From contig OY754465.1 in assembly GCA_963575645.1 (NCBI GenBank), positions 58,737,901 to 58,801,900 of the forward strand: 64,000 nt of DNA. The letters are read 5' to 3'. A model generated the notes under the pieces. It searched no databases. It was not told where the DNA came from and saw nothing but the letters and a program-made list of their open reading frames with translations. The position numbers and the translations under genes are program-made. Origin of the DNA: Xanthostigma xanthostigma (taxonomy: Eukaryota > Arthropoda > Insecta > Raphidioptera > Raphidiidae). Shown one piece after another: positions 57,803 to 64,000 of the stretch (positions within the stretch are counted from its first letter, which is position 1; the number at the start of each line of letters is the position of its first letter).

Positions 57803-58959
57803 CTCTGAGAGATACCGTGAAATTATATACAATAGAATTAATGTATTTTTTAACATCCTCAATTCGTAGCAGTCGCCAGTCATAGACCAATCAAAAGTGA
57901 CCTTTATTAATTTAATGTTAAACGTTGTCAATCGTATTTTTGCGTGGGAAAAGACACTGCGTAGGAACTAAAAACTTGAAAATACGTGTGTCAAATCAGA
58001 AAATAGATGGTGTTGAAAATACACGCGTCCGACTGTAATATGAGACTGCTTTTAATTTTTTCTTTGCCACGCTACAATCTACTCGGCAAAGCTGTTTTTT
58101 TTTTCAATAAAACTTAAATCTCTATTTTTAATTACATTACCTGCAAAGAAGCTCCGGTAAGTATATTTTTGTCAAAAAGGTATATACGCAAGTTACAGGC
58201 ATATAATGTCACACCGGTTCGACGAGAAGACGTATGGGACTCCGGGGATTTCCCGTAATTACAACTCGACATGAGCCAGGTGTATGTTACAATGATCATA
58301 TACGGTGTGTCCGTAAACTCGTCTATATCTAAAAGCAGTGTTAAGTTTTTTCGTGACTTTTTATCGCGAGATTTTTTGTTTCATACGTTGGTAACTATCC
58401 GAATGCACACCTACCAACGTAATTAACAGAGAGCCGATTTTAATTTTTGAGTATTGGTAACACTGGCGTAGATAGATTTTTGTTCGGGGGCCTTCGATCA
58501 TTTTGATAACCAGTTCAACATAAGTAATGGTATCTCTATTAAATTGTTTGACAAAAATTGTAATAAAGATAAGAAAAGTTTCAAATTTCAATTTCTAACA
58601 TTCAATTTCACTGATAATGTTTCCAAGCGGAACAGGAAAAAAAACAAAGATTGTCAATTTTTGTAAGCTTTTTTAAAATCGCCTTATCTTTGAGTCAAAA
58701 AATTGTAGATCTGGGCTAAAAAACTGAGACTTATTTTTTATGCATTGATGGTGGATTTTACAAAAAAAAATCGAGCGCAGATTTTTGCATTGCGCGAGCA
58801 CATAAAAGCAATTTAGAAAACTAGTAGTCAAATCTAGCAAGGAATTTAGCGGCAAGTCCAGTCTCGTGTGCAGTGGCCTTTAGATAGGTCTCTCCATATA
58901 CGAACGGACACACTCACGGACGGACATCCAAAACTCTATTTTTTATATGTAGGTAGGGA
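57803..58959. other. non-coding stretch containing repeat H copy 2
   Basis: 57855-57943 matches 35975-36073. ACGGTGTGTCCGTAAACTC near 58303 is mariner-terminus-like but unpaired. Short frames at 58361-59071 are not recognised. Confidence 0.45.
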
Positions 58960-60095
58960 CAGTGCTGGATTAACCTATAAACAAAAGAAGCAACTGCTTT
59001 GGGCATCACGTCTCAGGGGGCACCAACAATCACAATTCAGAAATGAAAAGTACCTCACCAGACCGTTTTAATAATTTTTTTTCCTTTCTGTCATGTTCTC
59101 AAAAATGTAATCTAAATGAAAACGTAATGTTTTTTTAACTTTACATTTTTTTTTAACAGTTTAAGGAGGTTGAGCCGTTTCACGAAGATAATGAAAAAAA
59201 TCTGAAATAAAGTTTAGTTAATAGATTTTTTTATGACAAAATTTTCTGTAAAAAATCCAAAACCATTAGATTTATAAAGTTAAAAATTAAAAAAAACTTT
59301 TACATGTAGTCCTTAAGGAAAATATGTCAACCTAGCATGCAAACGGTAGGTACATTTTAATTTTTTGCAAATAACCAAATAATGTCAGCAGTTCCGAAAA
59401 CTAACTATGTAAAGCATCGATATCTTACGCATATTTTAATATTTTTTCCAACTTAATTAGGAGACTTTTAATCAATAAAAAAAAATTATTAAACCTTAGC
59501 ACTTTTCGATTATGGACTTTTATTCTTGACAATTTTAACTGAATTTTCAACTTTTTAATGATTTAATTTAAATTTTTATTACTTCTAATCCCTTTTTTTA
59601 ATTATTTACTGCAAAAAATATGTAAAATTCAGATATTTACATAAATTTACTTTTTTTAACCTAACTTTGTACAAAAAATATTAAAAAAAATTATTTATTT
59701 ATGCCTTTATGACAATAATTTATCGGTATCATCGACTTATACCCTTTTGTAAAAATGTATTAAGGAAAAGTTCCCATTTAGAATTCGACTTACTTTTGAT
59801 TGGGACTGTAACGCATCAACCTCCTAACTGTATAAATGCCTAAAGACCGATTTTATAGACAGTCAAATTTTCAATGAGAGCATTAATTGTAAAATTCAAT
59901 TTTTCCCCTAAAATTCCATGCTTTTTTACTTTTTCTCTCAATTTTAAGCTTATGACATTCACAATTTGAAAAAAAAAAATATAAACTTAATATGACAGAG
60001 ACAGATAATATTAGAAATGTTTTATACTGCTGTTAGAGATGAGTGCCCATAGGCAAGAAATGCTTAGGACATCAAAGAGTTTTAATCCGGCACTG
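58960..60095. mobile_element. hAT-like element with R1 nested inside
   Basis: The left end CAGTGCTGGATTAACC and right end inverted, CAGTGCCGGATTAAAA, match a known hAT terminus style. GGTAGGGA and AGTAGGGA (7 of 8) flank it at 58952-58959 and 60096-60103. GGGGGCACC / GGGCACTC follow inside each end. The R1 element (59162-59826) occupies most of the interior, so the hAT copy itself is about 470 bp and non-coding. Confidence 0.75.
59162..59826 (+). mobile_element. repeat R1, copy 3, both ends present
   Basis: Ends TAAGGAGGTTGAGCCGTTT and, inverted, TAGGAGGTTGATGCGTT give a TIR of about 16 bp. The interior includes TTACGCATATTTTAATATTT and ATCATCGACTTATACCC. The other copies are at 41671, 46118 and 56968. 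This is the reference copy because both ends are intact. Family unknown; no coding frame. Confidence 0.8.
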
Positions 60096-60170
60096 AGTAG
60101 GGACCATGAAACGCAAAAATACACCAAAATCTTGAATTAGACTTTCTTTCACCATTGACATGACTTTGTT

Positions 60171-60171
<1 letters not shown>

Positions 60172-60218
<47 letters not shown>

Positions 60219-60300
60219 GTTTATTGCTCTAAATATACAAATTTAGGCAATAGGGACAGGATCAAACTAGAGTTTGATCTTCCTCCTGCCCCTGTACATT
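60172..60300 (-). mobile_element. LINE 3' UTR and (ATT)n tail
   Basis: Minus strand: CAGGGGCAGGAGGAAGATCA, ..TGATCCTGTCCCTATTGCC, TAGAGCAATAAACT, then (ATT)n of about 16 units. A polyadenylation-like AATAAA followed by ATT repeats matches the tail style of the LINE at 39699. A hairpin GATCAAACTAGAGTTTGATC lies inside. No coding part was found. Confidence 0.55.
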
Positions 60301-60737
60301 AATACTTGAGACAGTATATTATGTATAAAATCACATTTAAAAAAACAAAAAAAATTAAATCTAGTTGGTTTAACACACACAGGCACGAAAATTGTTAGTG
60401 TTTAGTTGCCTTTTATAAACATATTGTTTTATCAATATTTTTATTTTTGCTGGTTTTAGATTCAAAATTTTGTTTATTTATTGTTCAACTATGGTCGTTT
60501 GAATGTAAAAAGGAAGCACAATTTCGGTAATTAAATTAAATATACAATTTGTATAAACTTTTCTGAATAGACAAGTTTTCTGTATCGCCACCTCGCCCCC
60601 CTATCCTCGACTTGTTCAAGTAGGCAATATCGATTTCATATACATGTCAACTTATTTATGATGGTTTCGTGTGGAAACGAACTTTCGTATTTCGCTGAAC
60701 AATCGTCTTCTACTATTATCGAACGTTACTAAATCAT
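60301..60737. other. non-coding stretch
   Basis: AT-rich; nothing recognised. Confidence 0.5.
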
Positions 60738-60742
60738 TTATT

Positions 60743-60784
60743 TATCGATAGAGAGAAAATTGTCAACGTTGATTTTTATCGATA
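60743..60784. promoter_or_regulatory. two TATCGATA (DRE-like) sites
   Basis: TTTATCGATAG occurs twice, with TATCGATA at 60743-60750 and 60777-60784. In insects this palindrome is the DREF/BEAF-32 core promoter and insulator element. An unrecognised 68-codon frame starts at 60788. Two 8-mers 34 bp apart are unlikely by chance, but could be a local duplication. Confidence 0.35.
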
Positions 60785-61001
60785 GGAGTGACTCTGGCAA
60801 TATTACAATTAAAAGAATGTTTCATCTGCACAAAAACTCAAATAAAACCTTTAAATTATATAACTCTTCGAAAAGTTGTGACTGAACAAACATTATATTT
60901 ATATCTTAAAAAAAAAAACTTCGGAGAAGTAAAAACTTTGTTCTGTACTAAATTCAAAAATTTGAAGCGACTGGATCTCAAGATTATAACTTAAAAAAAA
61001 A

Positions 61002-61131
61002 GAATTTCGAGGCAGACCAGAAATAGAAATCAAGCTCGAAATTCTGTGCCTAAAACATCGAAAAAAAAAATGAATTTCGAGGCAGACAAGGAATTGAAAT
61101 CCAACTTCGAAATTCTGTGCTTATAAAAGCT
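61002..61131. repeat. 70-bp tandem pair, each unit with a small inverted repeat
   Basis: GAATTTCGAGGCAGAC...CTCGAAATTCTGTGC at 61002 and again from 61072 with ten or so changes. Within each unit GAATTTCGA pairs with TCGAAATTC, so each can fold as a hairpin of about 53 nt. Confidence 0.75.
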
Positions 61132-61766
61132 ACAAGAGCAACAGCAAAAAAAATGCAAAGACGGCGTTCGCATAACTCCTTTAGTTACCACTAAAAAAAA
61201 ACGCTGTCTGTGCACTTTTTTTTGCTGTAACAGTGCATTGCTATTATTGTCGTACACAAGCACTATACCGGTGATACGGAAATTTGGTAATACGAAAGTC
61301 ACGTGGTCACAGAACTATAAAACTTGGAAACTGGCCTCATATACACGGCGTTATATGGGAGACAGGCAAAATCAATGTATAAGAATCTGTTAGAGATTCG
61401 TCGACATTTAGCACAGAAAAGAATCTCCAACGAGATTCTTCGATATTACAGAGAAACCTGAGTAAGTGAGAACTGGGTAAGCGAGAAAACTCTAACCGAT
61501 TGTGTAACTATGGAATATTATAAAAATCCTTTGTCTTTTTGCAAGGTGACAACTATTACCCACGAAATTTTCATATAAAAAAAATATTTTATTTTACTTC
61601 ATATAAAATCTTAATTAACAAAAAAAATGTTTCTTCCCACTAAAAAATGTTTTTTACGTAATTAATATTAAATTATTTATAACGAAAACAGGGCAACAAG
61701 GCTTAATAGTTTATAGTAATTACTTCAAATAAATAAAATTATCGACCATTTTTTTCAGACTATATA
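61132..61766. other. non-coding stretch
   Basis: A 90-codon minus-strand frame (61030-61302) overlaps the tandem pair and is not recognised. Confidence 0.5.
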
Positions 61767-62274
61767 CAGGGTGTCCCACGATATGACTGCTATAGCCTGG
61801 GACTGTGTCGTTGCTGGGGTGATTTCAAGTCAAAAATGTCTAATGAACATATATCCGGAACGCTATCCTAACTGAGCTAGAAGCATTTGAAATTTTAGAT
61901 AAGTAGTAGGAATTCCCTACTAATTTAAAAAAACCATTTAAAAAGAAATCGCTTTATTGAATTAGTTGCTCAAAATGTCCACCCAGTTGCTGTATACATA
62001 GTCTAGCTCTTCTTAGAATTGAAGTGGTAGCTCTGCGAAGAGTCTCAGGATCAACATTAGTAAATACTAATGGTGATTCACAGCCACCTGGTCTTTTTAA
62101 TAATAACAAAACCAACAGCCGAACCTAATAACTGCATTAATGGGCTTACTTATTTAAAATTTCAAATGCTTCTAGCTCAGTTAGGATAGCGTTCCGGGTA
62201 TTAGACATTTTTGACTTGAAATCACCCCAGCAACACAGTCCCAGGCTACGACATTCATGTCGTGGAACATCCTG
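61767..62274 (-). mobile_element. mariner-superfamily MITE, long TIR, TA duplication
   Basis: Arms of about 130 bp begin CAGGGTGTCCCACGATATGA on the left and, inverted, CAGGATGTTCCACGACATGA on the right. They stay paired through CCTGGGACTGTGT, GGGTGATTTCAAGTCAAAAA and CTGAGCTAGAAGCATTTGAA. TA lies outside both ends (61765-61766, 62275-62276). The middle retains the end of the transposase gene, so this is an internal deletion of a coding element. Confidence 0.85.
61954..62091 (-). pseudogene. transposase C-terminal fragment (DDE, Tc1/mariner superfamily)
   Basis: The minus-strand frame reads SPLVFTNVDPETLRRATTS, then ILRRARLCIQQLGGHFEQL, then IQ and a TAA stop at 61954-61956. The ending '.RL.LCI...GGHFE.L' is the well-known C-terminus of a group of insect DDE transposases of the Tc1/mariner superfamily, whose enzyme binds the TIRs and excises the element. 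Only about 45 residues of a protein of roughly 350 survive. There is no start codon and no catalytic aspartate. The fragment is open, showing that the deletion copy formed from a once-coding parent. It sits between the two TIR arms, as expected. Confidence 0.7.
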
Positions 62275-62573
62275 TATAGTCTGAAAAAATGTACTTATTT
62301 GAAGAGTTCTATTCAGACGTTAATCAAATATTTGATTATAGTAATTCCTATGGTGATTGTAATTGTTGTAATGTTTATTACTGCTTGACGCTGCGAATGT
62401 ACGAAAAAGAAAAAGTCTTTTCAATTCTACTGTTTTAAAATATTTTAACAATAAATTCTGTTGATATCCAACAACATGTACACTGGTACAATGAAACAAT
62501 ATTAAATCCAGTAGTAAATGATAAAACATTATAGCTGTTATATTATTTTGCATATAAAACATTCTTTAAACAT

Positions 62574-62915
62574 CTAGTCTGTTATTTTACAAAGATTGAC
62601 TGACGCCTCCAGCGTGGTTCTGAAAGCTCTGGCATTGAGGCTTCGTCGTTCGTCCTGAAAAAAACTGTTATTTGCATGAAAGCACTGCGGGGGTGATGAT
62701 CCAACTGGAGTAAAGAAAACTCGAGCGCTTCCTAAGCGTTCGGCAATATCATCGACTTCAAAGCGCTTAATTAATTCGCAGATATTTGAGCGCTTAATCC
62801 GTGGTTTCTTAAGATAGCGATATCGTAATAACATGACGGTGGATGACGTAATAAAAAACATGTGCGCACAAGTAGATTTATGTCGCTTTTTTACGTTACG
62901 GTGGTGCCGCGGCAA
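62574..62915 (-). other. 113-codon open frame, unidentified
   Basis: Minus strand, ATG at 62915. The sequence is GC-richer than the surroundings (about 45% by eye). The C-terminal part reads PRIKRSNICELIKRFEVDD, IAERLGSARVFFTPVGSS, then QDERRSLNARAFRTTLEAS. I do not recognise a family, see no signal peptide, and the N-terminal third (MPRHHRNVKKRHKS) is low-complexity basic. It could be a decayed transposon ORF, an exon or chance. It is unique in the window. Confidence 0.25.
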
Positions 62916-63065
62916 CCTAGAAAACCGGTTATTCCTATGAACACGTTTTTTGTTAAGTTATATTATTACGGCCGCTATATTACAGGAAACCAAGATTCTA
63001 AATTCTTATAAACAGACAAGCAAAAATATGCTTCTTTAAAATCTATCACAAGAAAATAATCATTT

Positions 63066-63288
63066 TCTTCATACCTCGATCGAAAGTACGTACTTTCGTC
63101 CCTTATAGCAGGGCGAAAGTTTGACATTTACTCCCTGTTATTTATTATATTAATTGACAGCGGTAACCCTAGTTACGAGTATAAATGCGCATGAGAAATT
63201 TTTTCCTCCTGCCGTTCTCACTGGGAGTAAATGTCAATCTTTCGTCCCTGCTGACGAAAGTACGTACTTTCGAGCCGATATGAAGAAA
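63066..63288. repeat. long inverted repeat
   Basis: TTCTTCATACCTCGATCGAA, AGTACGTACTTTCG, CAGGGCGAAAGTTTGACATT and TACTCCC on the left pair with GGGAGTAAATGTCAATCTTT, CGAAAGTACGTACTTTCGAG and ATGAAGAA on the right. Arms are about 75 bp and the loop about 75 bp. The 14-mer AAGTACGTACTT is itself palindromic in each arm. Confidence 0.8.
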
Positions 63289-63312
63289 AATCGTATACAC
63301 CACACGGGCCTT

Positions 63313-63396
63313 AAAAGTTGAAATCTCGCCCTGCGCGTCATGATGCCCTCGGCTTCGCCTCGGGCTCATGACGCGCAGGGCCGAAAATTCAACTTT
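63313..63396. repeat. GC-rich near-perfect hairpin
   Basis: AAAAGTTGAAATCTCGCCCT and GCGCGTCATGATGCCCTCGGC pair with GCCTCGGGCTCATGACGCGC and AGGGCCGAAAATTCAACTTT; the loop is only about 3 nt (TTC). It is unusually GC-rich for this window and starts only 25 bp after the 63066 palindrome. Confidence 0.85.
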
Positions 63397-63466
63397 CGAC
63401 CTTTGTGATGTAATATACTATTTTAAATGTTTGTGTTAAGTCCATTAGTTTTTAAGGTTATTAATA

Positions 63467-63793
63467 CAGTAGAACCTCTGTAAGTCAAACTTCAAGAGTG
63501 GCGCCAAAAAATTCGAGTTATAGAGTTGTCGATTTATAAAGGATTTTGAGATTATCAATTTGTAGAGGTTAAGATCCATTCTAACTAATTTTGAGTTGCT
63601 ATGTTCGAGATACACAGGTCCAATTTATTTTTTCGAGTTATGGAGGGAAAATATGTACCGAAATGGCTTGTAGGGACTCACTGATAATTTAAACCTATGC
63701 GATTTTGAGTAATGGAGGTTTTGGGGCTTGAAGGGAAGGGAAAAAAACATTTTTTCGAGTTTTGTAGGTTTACGACTCAAAAAATTTCTACTG
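63467..63793. mobile_element. pogo/Tigger-like MITE, 327 bp, TA duplication
   Basis: Left CAGTAGAACCTCTGTAAGTC; right, inverted, CAGTAGAAATTTTTTGAGTC, each bounded by TA (63465-63466, 63794-63795). The interior has repeated GAGTTATGGAGG-like words as in the copy at 8587. No coding capacity; presumably moved by a pogo-type transposase elsewhere. Confidence 0.8.
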
Positions 63794-63795
63794 TA

Positions 63796-64000
63796 TTTTT
63801 TTGTAAAATTCTATAGTAAAAAAAAATAGTAAATGTGCTTTTAACCTTTTAATAGAAGTGAAACTTTTTTATTACTTTGCTTACCTAATCATAGATGGCA
63901 GTGCTGACCAAACGCGTAGAGTATAGTTTATAAATAATCCGTCAGTTGATGACGGTGCTACATCTCTTTCTTTCTCACTCTAAACATCTCTAGCATGTCG
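63796..64000. other. spacer at window end
   Basis: Nothing recognised. Confidence 0.5.

Noticed and set aside
58300-58330. mariner terminus ACGGTGTGTCCGTAAACTC
   Set aside because: No inverted partner within several kb and no TA-bounded unit could be defined.
1-64000. retrovirus-like, LTR or Polinton-type elements
   Set aside because: I looked for long direct terminal repeats, protease/polymerase motifs and capsid-like frames and recognised none.

Overview
This window is AT-rich (I judge about 70% A+T by eye; not computed) animal DNA, most likely from an arthropod and probably an insect. I find no intact protein-coding gene, rRNA gene or functional tRNA gene in 64 kb. The longest open frames are about 120 codons, and nearly all fall inside repeats or palindromes. 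The arthropod assignment rests on the transposon content: mariner, hAT, piggyBac-like and pogo/Tigger-like elements, Helitrons and Helentron-type elements, a tRNA-derived SINE, a CR1/jockey-like LINE tail, and a dispersed repeat with 'AAGTGTGAGTCGGA' and 'TACGAAACCCTAAAAA' ends that I recall from insect genomes. The species cannot be named from this. The window is best read as a large intron or an intergenic region.

Layout. 1-19 kb: mostly featureless AT-rich DNA with isolated small elements (hAT-like elements at 2024 and 3342, a mariner-like MITE at 3088, a snapback at 4749, a pogo-like element at 8587) and long palindromes at 14818-15298 and 17143-17511. 19-31 kb: sparse MITEs, an unidentified coding-like remnant (25198-25735), a palindrome at 26181-26769, then two dispersed repeat families (E and F). 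31-41 kb: dense elements, including a complete but decayed mariner with TA duplications (34202-35670), a SINE (36324), a palindrome within a palindrome (36724-37735), a TTAA-flanked piggyBac-like MITE (38339) and a hAT-like element flanked by GATAGATA (40166). 41.5-46.8 kb: a nested cluster holding three copies of one Helentron/HINE-like element, one of which splits another repeat (R1), plus a 17-bp minisatellite and the one cysteine-rich exon-like segment (45464-45584, minus strand). 47-64 kb: a Helitron 3' end, a 1.2-kb higher-order trinucleotide satellite, a 341-bp Helitron with both ends, a very well matched palindrome (53177-53602), a hAT element with R1 nested inside it, a mariner-derived MITE that keeps a transposase tail, GC-rich hairpins, and a pogo MITE.

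Two themes stand out. First, inverted repeats able to fold into long hairpins are unusually common (about 20). At least four of them are built from inverted copies of a motif of the form CUGANGA...GAAAC(GU), which resembles the hammerhead ribozyme core known from Penelope-like elements. Second, the HINE-like trio has asymmetric subterminal inverted repeats, a 3' hairpin and a T-run target. Its target can be checked inside the window, because undisturbed copies of the split repeat are present. I recognised no retrovirus-like, LTR, Polinton or other capsid- or envelope-bearing element.
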